Below are positions 17,914 through 26,366 of a stretch of DNA of 64,000 nt, in pieces. Source of the stretch: Cobetia sp. cqz5-12. GTDB taxonomy: Bacteria > Pseudomonadota > Gammaproteobacteria > Pseudomonadales > Halomonadaceae. The stretch spans positions 620,001-684,000 of the forward strand of contig NZ_CP044522.1 in assembly GCF_016495405.1 (NCBI RefSeq). The letters run 5' to 3'. Below the pieces are notes generated by a model that ran no database searches, was not told the origin of the DNA, and worked only from the letters and a program-made list of their open reading frames with translations. Numbering within the stretch: position 1 is the first letter of the stretch; each line of letters opens with the position of its first letter. A program made the translations under genes and the position numbers.

Positions 17914-18237
17914 GCAAGAGTTTCCTGTACTGAGCGTGAGCCACCCGAAGGGGTGAGTGGCCCTCATGAATAAGGCAAGAGGTGAAGGGCAGGGGCCGCC
18001 GGAGCGAGCGCTGCCACCGAGTGTGCACCCACGCCTGGCGGCTGTGAAGACATCTCGGGCCGATCGCCCCAAGTGGATGATCCGCGGGGATTTCATCAGC
18101 GTGATGTGACATTCGTCACCTGTGTAGGTCAACTGTATCAATTGTGTGGCGGCGCGCCCACTGTCGTCACCTGACGGCAAGAGCGTGGCGTTTTCGGCAC
18201 GTGGGCATACCATCGAAAAACGATTGCAGGAGGGGAT
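17914..18237. other. Divergent intergenic region tal / Bcr-CflA exporter
   Basis: 324 bases with no credible gene. It must carry the promoters of both flanking genes. I see no clear operator. The exporter's ribosome site AGGAGGGG lies at 18228-18235. Confidence 0.5.
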
Positions 18238-19455
18238 GTGGACAAGCGTCAAACCCGTCAGCTGGCCTTGCTGGTCGCGGCCAATACTGCCCTGGCTCCA
18301 TTGGCCATCGATGCCTATCTGCCGGCACTGCCGGCCATGGCAGAAGACCTGGCGACCACGGTGCACCATACGGAGCTGTCGCTGTCGATCTTCCTGCTCG
18401 GCTTCTCGCTGGGGCAGCTGATCTTCGGCCCGCTGTCAGACCGTATCGGGCGCAAGCCGGTCCTGCTGTCAGGCATCTTCGTCTTCCTGCTGGCGAGTCT
18501 GGCCATCACCCAGGTCGAGAGCCTCGAGGGGCTCTATGCGCTGCGCTTCCTGCAGGCGCTGGGCGGCGGCGCCTCGGTGGTCAATTCCTCGGCGATCGTG
18601 CGCGATTGCTTCAGTGGCCGCGAGGCGGCCAAGGTGCTGTCCACCGTCGCGGTGATCATGATGCTGGCACCCTTGATCGCGCCTGCCATCGGCAGTCTTT
18701 TGCTGGGCATGGCGGGCTGGTGGCTGATCTTCGCCTTCCTGGCCGCCTATGCTGCCTTCCTGCTGGTGGTGCTGCCGCTGCGCTTGCCCGAGACCCGGCG
18801 CAAGCGCGAGGCGGACGAGCCGCCGGCCAGTCTCCTGCAGGTCGCGCGTGACTATGCCAGCGTGCTGCGTCACGGGCCGGCGATGGGCTATGCGCTGACG
18901 CAGGCGATGGGCTTCGGTGGCATGTTTGCCTTCATCACCGCGTCGCCCTACGTCTATATGCAACATTTCGGAGTGACAGCGGCCTGGTATCCGGTGCTGT
19001 TCGGCGCCAACATCCTGTTCATGTTCACCGCCAACCGACTCAACGTGCGTCTGCTGTCACGCCTGTCGCCACCGCGTCTGCTGCGCATCGGCATCGGTAT
19101 CCAGCTGTGTGCCGCCATCCTGCTGGTGTCGGCGCTGGCACTGGGGCTGGACCTGCTCTACGTCATCGCGCCGCTGCTGATGGTGTTCGTCGGGGCCAAC
19201 GGCATGGTGGCACCCAACGCGATCTCCTCGGCGCTGGAGTATTTCCCGCGCATCAGCGCCACGGCCAATGCGCTGATCGGCAGCATGCAGTTTGCCAGTG
19301 GCGCCGTGATCGGCATGCTGATCGCAGGCCTGGCGATGGATAGCCTGTGGCCGATGATCCTCGGCATGCTGGGCACGGCGCTGGTCAGCAATATTCTGCT
19401 GCGGGTGCTGGCAGGGCGCCGTGCCCTGGCGCGCCATGAGACGCCGCACGACTGA
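18238..19455 (+). CDS. Bcr/CflA family drug resistance MFS transporter
   Basis: Twelve-helix major facilitator, 405 residues, expected to export drugs or metabolites (Bcr: bicyclomycin, sulfonamide, cysteine export) using the proton gradient. The N-terminus [16 protein letters not shown] and the loop 2-3 motif [16 protein letters not shown] are diagnostic of the Bcr/CflA group. [21 protein letters not shown] is the family's helix-4/5 signature. The GTG start at 18238 follows a very strong AGGAGGGG at 18228-18235. It is single and divergent from tal, with no regulator next to it. The substrate cannot be inferred. Confidence 0.92.
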   Translation: MDKRQTRQLALLVAANTALAPLAIDAYLPALPAMAEDLATTVHHTELSLSIFLLGFSLGQLIFGPLSDRIGRKPVLLSGIFVFLLASLAITQVESLEGLYALRFLQALGGGASVVNSSAIVRDCFSGREAAKVLSTVAVIMMLAPLIAPAIGSLLLGMAGWWLIFAFLAAYAAFLLVVLPLRLPETRRKREADEPPASLLQVARDYASVLRHGPAMGYALTQAMGFGGMFAFITASPYVYMQHFGVTAAWYPVLFGANILFMFTANRLNVRLLSRLSPPRLLRIGIGIQLCAAILLVSALALGLDLLYVIAPLLMVFVGANGMVAPNAISSALEYFPRISATANALIGSMQFASGAVIGMLIAGLAMDSLWPMILGMLGTALVSNILLRVLAGRRALARHETPHD

Positions 19456-19474
19456 GAATGGCTTGAGCCGGCGA

Positions 19475-19492
19475 CTGTCACACAGTTGTCAT
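19475..19492 (+). promoter_or_regulatory. Pho box (PhoB site) upstream of pstS
   Basis: CTGTCACACAGTTGTCAT is two CTGTCAT-like 7-mers separated by 4 bases, matching the 18-base Pho box consensus (CTGTCATA-A-CTGTCA) and lying 75 bases before the pstS start. It predicts PhoB activation of pstSCAB under phosphate starvation. Confidence 0.88.
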
Positions 19493-19567
19493 GAATGCTT
19501 GGCAAGGTACTCCCTGTAGACAAGAAGCCACCTCACTGGCTCATTCCTATCGCAAGGAGTTTCAGGC

Positions 19568-20584
19568 ATGAAGGCGTTCCTCAAGTCCGGTCTCGCAGTG
19601 GCTGTCATCGCTGCATCAGTGGGTGCAGCAGAAGCCCGTGAACAGCTGCGTATCGTGGGGTCTTCCACGGTCTATCCGTTCTCCAGCTACGTCGCTGAAG
19701 AGCTGGGTGCCACCAGCGATTTCCCGACGCCGGTCATCGAATCCACCGGTTCCGGCGGCGGCATGAAGCTGTTCTGTGAAGGTGTCGGTGACAGCACTCC
19801 GGACATCACCAACGCCTCTCGTCGCATGAAGACGTCTGAATTCGAGCGCTGTGAAGAGAACGGCGTGACCGATATCACCGAAGCCATGATCGGCTTCGAC
19901 GGTATCGCCTTCGCCCAGTCTGTCCGTGATGGCAGCATCGACCTGACCCGTGAGCAGATCACCCTGGCGGTCGCCGCTCAGGTGCCGGTCGACGGCAAGC
20001 TGGTCGACAACCCCTACACCAAGTGGTCCGAGATCGACCCCTCCCTGCCGGACCGCAAGATCACCGTCTACGGGCCGCCTTCCACTTCCGGTACCCGTGA
20101 CGCCTTCGAAGAGCTGGTGATGGAAGTCTCCACCGAAGAGATGGAAGGCTACGGCGGTGAGGGTTACACCAACATCCGTCAGGACGGTCACTACATCGCT
20201 GCCGGCGAGAATGACAACCTGATCATCCAGAAGCTGGTCGAGAACACCGAAGCCTTCGGTATCTTCGGCTACTCCTTCCTCGAAGAGAATGCTGACAAGG
20301 TCGTCGGTGCTTCCATCGATGGCGTGCAGCCGGAAGCCGATGCCATCTCCTCTGGCGAGTACCCGGTCTCCCGCTCCCTGTTCTACTACGTGAAGAACCA
20401 GCACAAGGATGACGTGCCGGCTCAGCAGGCCTACAACGACCTGTTCATGAGCGAGAAGATGATCGGTGAGCTGGGCTACCTGAAGGGCATCGGTCTGATC
20501 CCGCTGCCGAAGGAAGAGCGCGCCACGCTTCGCGAGCAGGTCGCTGAGCGCACCAAGCTGACTCTGGCCGATCTCCAGAAGTAA
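19568..20584 (+). CDS. pstS: Phosphate ABC transporter periplasmic binding protein PstS
   Basis: Periplasmic high-affinity phosphate receptor, 338 residues. A signal peptide of ~23 residues (ending VGAAEA) is followed by LRIVGSSTVYPFSS, ESTGSGGGMKLFCEGVG and the GPPSTSGTRDAFEEL loop, all phosphate-contacting regions in PstS. It belongs to the longer marine-type PstS rather than the E. coli type. Codon use shifts to TCC/CTG-rich, strongly biased triplets, fitting high expression. It is first in pstSCAB, behind a Pho box at 19475-19492; an intercistronic hairpin at 20608-20632 probably lets PstS be made in excess over the permease. Confidence 0.95.
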   Translation: MKAFLKSGLAVAVIAASVGAAEAREQLRIVGSSTVYPFSSYVAEELGATSDFPTPVIESTGSGGGMKLFCEGVGDSTPDITNASRRMKTSEFERCEENGVTDITEAMIGFDGIAFAQSVRDGSIDLTREQITLAVAAQVPVDGKLVDNPYTKWSEIDPSLPDRKITVYGPPSTSGTRDAFEELVMEVSTEEMEGYGGEGYTNIRQDGHYIAAGENDNLIIQKLVENTEAFGIFGYSFLEENADKVVGASIDGVQPEADAISSGEYPVSRSLFYYVKNQHKDDVPAQQAYNDLFMSEKMIGELGYLKGIGLIPLPKEERATLREQVAERTKLTLADLQK

Positions 20585-20607
20585 GCAACGCAGCTGACCC
20601 TTGACGC

Positions 20608-20632
20608 GGCCGGTTGCCCTTGGCAGCCGGCC
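20608..20632 (+). promoter_or_regulatory. Intercistronic hairpin between pstS and pstC
   Basis: Eleven-base-pair stem GGCCGGTTGCC / GGCAGCCGGCC (one G-U pair) with a CTT loop, 23 bases after pstS. Only a short T stretch follows. It is probably a partial terminator or mRNA-stabilising element setting pstS expression above pstCAB. Confidence 0.65.
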
Positions 20633-20711
20633 CGTTTGCTTGACTGGTCGCAGGGTTTCGCAAGGCATGAAGCCTTCCCCCTGTGAACAACGCGACTCCG
20701 GGACCCGAAAG

Positions 20712-21968
20712 ATGCAGACTCAGCAGATCTTTCTCTTCTTCATAGGCATCGTGGCGCTGGCTGGCCTGGTGGCCTTCTTCAGCGGCCGCAGCAAGGCACA
20801 GCGTGTGCGTGCCAGCGGTGCTGAAATGTACGCCCAGCCGGATCAGTACGGCTGGTTCACGGCAATCTCCAGCGCAGGGCCTGCTCTGCTGGTCGGTCTG
20901 GCAGCCGTCGTTGCGATTGCCACCGCAGATATCGATATCGAAGGCATGCAGCTGCTGATCGCCAGTCTGGTCGTCGCAGCCGTCGGCCTGGTCATCGGCC
21001 TCGCCCTGGTGAAGCCTGATTTCCATGCGCGCAATGCCATCGAGACCCTCATTCGTTATGTGTTGATCGGCGCGGCGATGATTTCCATCGTCACGACGTT
21101 CGGCATTCTGGTCTCGATCATCTTCGAGGCCATCCGCTTCTTCCAGATGGAAAGCTTCTGGACCTTCATCACCGGCACCACCTGGGATCCGGGCAACAGC
21201 TTCCAGATGGCCGCCGGCCGTGGTGAAGGTGTCGAGAGCACCGCCAACTTCGGTGCCGTACCGCTGTTCGCCGGTACCTTCATGATCACCCTGATCGCGA
21301 TGCTGGTGGCCATTCCCATCGGTCTGCTCGCCGCGGTCTACATGGCGGAGTTCGCCCCCGAGAGCGTGCGTACCGTCGCCAAGCCGGTGCTGGAAGTGCT
21401 CGCCGGTATCCCGACCGTGGTCTATGGCTTCTTCGCCGCCATCACCGTCGCGCCGCTGATCGTCGACATCTTCTCGCCGCTGGGCATCGAGGCGTCCTAC
21501 AACAACGCGCTGGCACCGGGGCTGGTCATGGGCATCATGATCATTCCGTTCATCTCCTCACTGTCCGATGACGTCATCACTTCCGTGCCGGACACCATGC
21601 GTCAGGGCTCTCTGGCGCTGGGCATGACCCACGGCGAGACCATCCGCAACGTCATCCTGCCGGCCGCGCTGCCGGGCATCATCTCCGCGTCTCTGCTGGC
21701 CATGTCGCGTGCGCTGGGCGAGACGATGATCGTGGTGATGGCGGCGGGCATGCGTCCGAACCTGACCGCCAACCCGCTGGAAGACATGACCACCGTCACG
21801 GTGCGCATCGTTGCCGCGTTGACCGGCGACCAGGAATTCGCGAGTGCCGAGACATTGTCGGCCTTCGCGCTGGGTCTGGTGCTGTTCGTTGTCACTCTGC
21901 TGCTGAACATGGTCTCGGTGGTCCTGATCCGCCGCTTCCGTGAGAAGTACAGCGCCAACAACCTCTGA
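20712..21968 (+). CDS. pstC: Phosphate ABC transporter permease PstC
   Basis: Inner-membrane permease, 418 residues, longer than E. coli PstC (319) because of an N-terminal extension with extra helices (IFLFFIGIVALAGLVAFFSG; LVGLAAVVAIATA; LLIASLVVAAVGLVIGLAL). The permease core includes GAVPLFAGTFMITLIAMLVA, VLAGIPTVVYGFFA and the ATPase-contacting EAA loop ALGMTHGETIRNVILPAALPG. ATG 20712 is chosen because hydrophobic sequence begins there; ATG 20667, in frame, is possible but adds a polar leader. The upstream hairpin at 20608-20632 separates it from pstS, and pstA follows after 14 bases. Confidence 0.93.
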   Translation: MQTQQIFLFFIGIVALAGLVAFFSGRSKAQRVRASGAEMYAQPDQYGWFTAISSAGPALLVGLAAVVAIATADIDIEGMQLLIASLVVAAVGLVIGLALVKPDFHARNAIETLIRYVLIGAAMISIVTTFGILVSIIFEAIRFFQMESFWTFITGTTWDPGNSFQMAAGRGEGVESTANFGAVPLFAGTFMITLIAMLVAIPIGLLAAVYMAEFAPESVRTVAKPVLEVLAGIPTVVYGFFAAITVAPLIVDIFSPLGIEASYNNALAPGLVMGIMIIPFISSLSDDVITSVPDTMRQGSLALGMTHGETIRNVILPAALPGIISASLLAMSRALGETMIVVMAAGMRPNLTANPLEDMTTVTVRIVAALTGDQEFASAETLSAFALGLVLFVVTLLLNMVSVVLIRRFREKYSANNL

Positions 21969-21982
21969 GGCCGAGACTAGAC

Positions 21983-23149
21983 ATGAGCCATTCATTCGAC
22001 GATATCTCGGCCCAGCTGAAGGGCCGTCATCGCCGCACCAAGCGCCTGAAATTCATGTCCATGGGCGCACTCGCCCTGGCCGCCACCTTCCTGGTGGTCT
22101 TCATCGGCGACATGGTCATGCGCGGCTATCCGGCCTTCCAGCAGGCAGAACTGCACGTGCCGGTCACCTACAGCGAGCAGTCGCAGGAAATTCCGCTGGC
22201 AGCGGTGGAAGAAGACGTGCGTGATCTGGTCAGCCGCGGCTGGCTGCGTCAGCTGCCGCGCGACATGGCCGCTGACGCCAGCCTTATGGGGCAGACGATC
22301 GACCGCTGGGTGATCGCCGATGACCAGGTCGACCAGTATCTCAAAGGCCACAAGTCACACCTGAAGCCCAAGCAGACCGCCGTGCTGGACCGCATGGTCG
22401 AGAACGGCACGGCCGAGCTCAAGTTCAACATCAACTTCTTCACCACCGGTGACTCGAAGCTGCCGGAATACGCCGGTATCTGGTCGGCCGCGATGGGCAC
22501 GATCCTGACACTGCTGGTCACGCTGGCCTTCGCCTTCCCGGTCGGCGTGCTGACGGCGGTCTATCTGGAGGAGTTCGCTCCGGACAACCGCTTCACCCAG
22601 GCCATCGAGATCAACATCAACAACCTGGCAGCGGTGCCGTCGATCCTGTTCGGTCTGCTGGGTCTGGCGATCTTCATCAACTTCTTCGGCATGCCGCGCT
22701 CCTCCCCGCTGGTCGGTGGTCTGACGCTGGGTCTGATGACCTTGCCGGTGATCATCATCACCACGCGCTCGGCGCTGCGCAGCGTACCGGACACCATTCG
22801 TCAGGCTGCCTTCGGCGTCGGCTGCTCGCGCTGGCAGGTGGTGCGTGACCACGTGCTGCCGCTGTCACTGCCGGGAATCCTGACCGGTTCCATCATCGGT
22901 CTGGCACAGGCGATGGGCGAGACCGCGCCGTTGATCATCGTCGGCATGGTGGCCTTCATTCCGGATGCGCCGACCGCCATCACCCAGGCTGCCACCGTGC
23001 TGCCGGCCCAGATATTCACCTGGGCGGGCGAGCCGGAGCAGGCCTATGTTGAACGTACTGCGGCGGGCATCCTGGTGCTGCTGTCAGTGCTGATCCTACT
23101 CAATGCCGCAGCCGTGATGCTGCGCAAGAAATTCGAGCGTCGCTGGTAG
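21983..23149 (+). CDS. pstA: Phosphate ABC transporter permease PstA
   Basis: Partner permease of PstC, 388 residues (E. coli 296). The first helix (residues ~26-48) is followed by a long periplasmic insertion (about 50-155), which accounts for the extra length. Then comes the BPD-transport core with AAMGTILTLLVTLAFAFPVG, NNLAAVPSILFGLLGLAIF and the EAA loop AAFGVGCSRWQVVRDHVLP. Such long PstA/PstC pairs are common in Halomonadaceae and pseudomonads. It starts 14 bases after pstC, so the two are cotranscribed, and pstB follows after 81 bases. Confidence 0.93.
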   Translation: MSHSFDDISAQLKGRHRRTKRLKFMSMGALALAATFLVVFIGDMVMRGYPAFQQAELHVPVTYSEQSQEIPLAAVEEDVRDLVSRGWLRQLPRDMAADASLMGQTIDRWVIADDQVDQYLKGHKSHLKPKQTAVLDRMVENGTAELKFNINFFTTGDSKLPEYAGIWSAAMGTILTLLVTLAFAFPVGVLTAVYLEEFAPDNRFTQAIEININNLAAVPSILFGLLGLAIFINFFGMPRSSPLVGGLTLGLMTLPVIIITTRSALRSVPDTIRQAAFGVGCSRWQVVRDHVLPLSLPGILTGSIIGLAQAMGETAPLIIVGMVAFIPDAPTAITQAATVLPAQIFTWAGEPEQAYVERTAAGILVLLSVLILLNAAAVMLRKKFERRW

Positions 23150-23230
23150 GCAGCTGCGAGGCGGCCCGCCGATTGGCCGGTCGCCTTTCACCCCTAGCCC
23201 TGGCCCACGACTCATCAAGGAATACGAGAC

Positions 23231-24073
23231 ATGAACAGCACCGTCGCCACTCCCACCAAGCCTGCCGCCGCCACTCGTCCCGGTAGCCCGGTCGTCATCA
23301 ACGAAGACGCCAATCACGAGCTGGCCATTCGCGTGGAAGACCTCAACCTGTGGTACGGCGAGAAGCAGGCGTTGAAGAACATCAACATCGATATCTTCCA
23401 GAAGAATGTCACCGCCCTGATCGGCCCTTCCGGCTGTGGCAAGTCGACCTTCCTGCGCTGCCTGAACCGCATGAATGACCTGATCCGCAGCGTGCGCATC
23501 GAAGGTCTGGTCGAGATGGATGGCCGTGACGTCAATGCGCGCAACATGGATGAAGTGGCGCTGCGTCGTCGCGTCGGCATGGTGTTCCAGAAGCCGAATC
23601 CGTTCCCCAAGTCCATCTATGACAACATCGCCTACGCGCCGACCATGCACGACCTGGTCAGCCGTCGCGCCGACAAGGATGATCTGGTCGAGAGCGCGCT
23701 GCGTGATGCGGGTCTGTGGGAAGAGGTGAAGGACATTCTCGACCAGCCGGGCACCTCGCTGTCCGGTGGTCAGCAGCAGCGCCTGTGCATCGCGCGTGCC
23801 ATCGCGGTCAAGCCGGACGTCATCCTGATGGATGAGCCGACCTCGGCACTCGACCCGATCTCCACCGCGACCATCGAAGACCTGATGGACAAGCTGAAGA
23901 CCCAGTTCTCCATCGTCACCGTGACGCACAACATGCAGCAGGCGGCGCGCGTCGCCGATTACACCGCCTTCTTCCATATGGGGGAACTGGTGGAGTACAA
24001 CGACACCAAGACCATGTTCTCCAACCCGAATACCAAGAAGGCCGAGGACTACATCACGGGTCGCTATGGCTAA
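23231..24073 (+). CDS. pstB: Phosphate ABC transporter ATP-binding protein PstB
   Basis: ABC ATPase powering PstCA, 280 residues. Walker [21 protein letters not shown]-loop [16 protein letters not shown], signature [16 protein letters not shown], Walker [14 protein letters not shown] and the His switch [13 protein letters not shown] are all intact. The first ~30 residues are a T/P/A-rich extension. The start has AAGGAA 9-10 bases upstream. pstB is the last gene: a 19-bp terminator follows at 24143-24183, so phoU is not in this operon although it commonly follows pstB. Confidence 0.97.
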   Translation: MNSTVATPTKPAAATRPGSPVVINEDANHELAIRVEDLNLWYGEKQALKNINIDIFQKNVTALIGPSGCGKSTFLRCLNRMNDLIRSVRIEGLVEMDGRDVNARNMDEVALRRRVGMVFQKPNPFPKSIYDNIAYAPTMHDLVSRRADKDDLVESALRDAGLWEEVKDILDQPGTSLSGGQQQRLCIARAIAVKPDVILMDEPTSALDPISTATIEDLMDKLKTQFSIVTVTHNMQQAARVADYTAFFHMGELVEYNDTKTMFSNPNTKKAEDYITGRYG

Positions 24074-24142
24074 GCAGTGCCAGCGTCGGGGCCCGGATGG
24101 CTGAGCCCCTGATCGCTTCCCGAGAACATCGCAGGCCGCACG

Positions 24143-24183
24143 ACGACACGAGGCCCGGATCAGTGATCCGGGCCTCGTGTCGT
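24143..24183. terminator. Bidirectional terminator pstB / thiolase
   Basis: Nineteen-base-pair perfect stem with a 3-base loop (arms 24143-24161 and 24165-24183, core CGAGGCCCGGATC). It sits between convergent pstB and the thiolase gene. Confidence 0.88.
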
Positions 24184-24218
24184 TTCAGGGCAATGCTTTG
24201 TCTGCCGCCTGTCTTGTA

Positions 24219-25439
24219 TCAGCCTTCCAGCTCGACGGCGATCGCGGTAGCTTCGCCGCCGCCGATGCACAGCGCCGCGATGCCGCGCTTCTTGCCGCGG
24301 CGTTCCAGCGCGTTGATCAGGGTGACGATGATGCGCGAGCCGGTGGAACCCACCGGATGCCCCTGGGCGCAGGCACCGCCGAAGACATTGACCTTGTCAT
24401 GCGGGATGTCGTGGGCGTCCATCGCCAGCAGGGTGACCACCGCGAAGGCCTCGTTGATCTCGAACAGGTCGACGTCTTCTGTCGTCCATTCAAGGCGCTT
24501 CATCAGCGAGTCGATGGCGCCGATGGGCGCCAACGTGAATTCGCTGGGATGCTGGGAGTGGGTGCTGTGACCGAGGATACGCGCCTTGACGGCCAGCCCG
24601 CGTCGTTCGGCTTCATCACGGCGCGTCAGCACCAGTGCCGAGGCGCCATCGGAGATGGAGCTGGCGTTGGCGGCGGTGATGGTACCGTCCTTGGCGAAGG
24701 CCGGGCGCAGGGTGGGAATCTTGTCGAGGTTGGCCTGGAAGGGCTGCTCGTCCTGCTCGACCACGCTCTCGCCCTTGCGGCTCTTGACCGTGACGGCGGC
24801 GATTTCCGGTGCGATATCCCCCGATTCGGTGGCCGTCATGGCACGCCTGAGCGATTCGATGGCGAAGTCGTCCATGCGCTGGCGATCATAGCCGCGGGCA
24901 TCGGCCACTTCCTGGGCGAACACGCCCATCAGCTTGCCGGTCTCGGCGTCTTCCAGCCCATCGAGGAACATGTGGTCCTTCAGCTCGCCATGGCCGAGGC
25001 GATAACCGCCACGCGCCTGGGTGAGCAGGTGCGGGGCGTTGGACATCGATTCCATCCCGCCGGCCAGCATGATGCGGTTGGTGCCCGCGCGAATCAGATC
25101 ATGCGCCAGCATGGTGGCCTTCATGCCGGAACCGCACAGCTTGTTGATGGTGGTGGCGCCGATGCTGTCCGGCACCCCGGCCTGCCGCATGGCCTGCCGC
25201 GCCGGGCCCTGCTTGACGCCGGCGGGCAGCACGCAGCCGAAGATGCCCTCGTCGACATCGGCAGGCGTGAGGCCTGCGCGTTCGATGGCCGCCTTGATGG
25301 CCACCGCGGCGAGTTCTGGCGCGCTCAGCGTCGAGAGTGAGCCCTTGAGGCCGCCCATCGGCGTGCGGGCACCGGCGAGAATCACGATGTCATCGGCGCT
25401 GACGGCGGGGCCTGGCGTAGTGCGGGAAGCGATCGTCAT
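24219..25439 (-). CDS. atoB: Acetyl-CoA acetyltransferase (biosynthetic/degradative thiolase)
   Basis: Thiolase II of 406 residues catalysing reversible condensation or cleavage between two acetyl-CoA and acetoacetyl-CoA. Active-site blocks are visible: nucleophile Cys in NKLCGSGMKATMLAH, GGMESMSNAPHLL, the His loop ACAQGHPVGSTGSRI and the second Cys in ALCIGGGEATA. The family covers AtoB and PhaA; the acyl-CoA neighbours suggest a degradative role, but a role in polyhydroxyalkanoate synthesis is also possible. An ~18-residue N-terminal extension precedes the usual start, so initiation could be internal. Divergent from a TetR regulator 117 bases away. Confidence 0.9.
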   Translation of the reverse strand: MTIASRTTPGPAVSADDIVILAGARTPMGGLKGSLSTLSAPELAAVAIKAAIERAGLTPADVDEGIFGCVLPAGVKQGPARQAMRQAGVPDSIGATTINKLCGSGMKATMLAHDLIRAGTNRIMLAGGMESMSNAPHLLTQARGGYRLGHGELKDHMFLDGLEDAETGKLMGVFAQEVADARGYDRQRMDDFAIESLRRAMTATESGDIAPEIAAVTVKSRKGESVVEQDEQPFQANLDKIPTLRPAFAKDGTITAANASSISDGASALVLTRRDEAERRGLAVKARILGHSTHSQHPSEFTLAPIGAIDSLMKRLEWTTEDVDLFEINEAFAVVTLLAMDAHDIPHDKVNVFGGACAQGHPVGSTGSRIIVTLINALERRGKKRGIAALCIGGGEATAIAVELEG

Positions 25440-25539
25440 GACGGTCTCCTGTGTCTTGTTATTGGAAGATCGAGTCGTGCAGTCGGCGTTGTGATCACTG
25501 CGTGGCTATGCTTTGATCCATTCAATCCCATAAACCAAG

Positions 25540-25549
25540 CAAGCGCTAG
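25540..25549. promoter_or_regulatory. Possible TetR-family operator between thiolase and regulator genes
   Basis: CAAGCGCTAG is a near-palindrome inside AACCAAGCAAGCGCTAGTTA, just upstream of the TetR start. Autoregulators of this family often bind such sites in the divergent gap; this is inference. Confidence 0.4.
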
Positions 25550-25556
25550 TTATACG

Positions 25557-26174
25557 ATGAATGTAGCCACCGCCTCACCCCGTCGCAAGGAGCTGGTCCG
25601 TATCGCTGCCCGCCTGTTCGTCGAGGAGGGTTTCGATCGCACCACCGTCCGCATGCTGGCCCAGGAAATGGGCATCAAGTCCGGCAGCCTCTTCCATCAC
25701 TTCGCCGACAAGCAGGAAATTCTGTGCGCCGTGATCGAAGAGGGCATGTTCAGTGCGCTGGCCATCGCCCGTGAGCATCTGGCGCGCTGCGAGTCGTGCC
25801 AGACAAGCGAAGTGACCGCCTCGGCGGCCTCGCAGCAGCAGGCGCGTGAGCGACTGCTGGCCCTGGCGCGTGCACATCTGGACACGCTGCTCACCGATCG
25901 CAATGCCCATGTGGTCGCGCTCTATGAGTGGCGACGGCTCGAGGGCCCGGCGCGCGAGCATCTCGTCCAGCTGCGCGATGACTACGAAGACCTGTGGCGT
26001 GACGCTATCGCCTCCGCCGTGGCTGCAGGGCTGCTCAAGGGCGATGCCGCGCTGCTGCGCCAGTTCATGCTCGGCGCACTCAACTGGACGGTACGCTGGT
26101 ATCGTCCCGATGGAGAGCGCTCCCCCGATGAGCTGGCTGAAGCGCTGGTCGACAGCCTGTGTCGTCTGCCCTGA
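25557..26174 (+). CDS. TetR family transcriptional regulator
   Basis: 205-residue regulator. The N-terminal helix-turn-helix is typical: KELVRIAARLFVEEGFDRTTVRMLAQEMGIKSGSLFHHF (about residues 9-45, quoted in part). The C-terminal ligand domain is of the KstR2/PsrA-like type with a conserved WYRPDG near the end, seen in regulators of acyl-CoA catabolism. ATG 25557 is preferred: an upstream in-frame codon adds sequence unlike the family. Divergent from the thiolase and just upstream of an acyl-CoA synthetase, so its ligand is probably an acyl-CoA and its targets these neighbours. Confidence 0.88.
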   Translation: MNVATASPRRKELVRIAARLFVEEGFDRTTVRMLAQEMGIKSGSLFHHFADKQEILCAVIEEGMFSALAIAREHLARCESCQTSEVTASAASQQQARERLLALARAHLDTLLTDRNAHVVALYEWRRLEGPAREHLVQLRDDYEDLWRDAIASAVAAGLLKGDAALLRQFMLGALNWTVRWYRPDGERSPDELAEALVDSLCRLP

Positions 26175-26284
26175 GCGAGAGTCGGTTATACGGCGTCCGT
26201 TACACGGCGTTTGCTACGCAGCCTCTGCAACTTTTGGCCAGACGAGCGTCACAGTGCTTGCCGCCCGACAGGCTTGTCGCTAAC

Positions 26285-26300
26285 TTGACGTTTACGTTAA
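26285..26300. promoter_or_regulatory. Palindromic operator-like site upstream of acyl-CoA synthetase
   Basis: TTGACGTTTACGTTAA is palindromic at 12 of 16 positions and resembles the TT-ACGT-AACGTAA pattern attributed to the MerR-family regulator LiuR of branched-chain amino acid degradation. A wider 7-base inverted repeat (CGCTAAC 26278-26284, GTTAGCG 26310-26316) encloses it. No liuR gene is in the window. Confidence 0.4.
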
Positions 26301-26366
26301 CTGTAGATAGTTAGCGCCCAGTCATCTCACATCGCCCCGGAGCACCACTCAGGAGCCAGTCACGCC

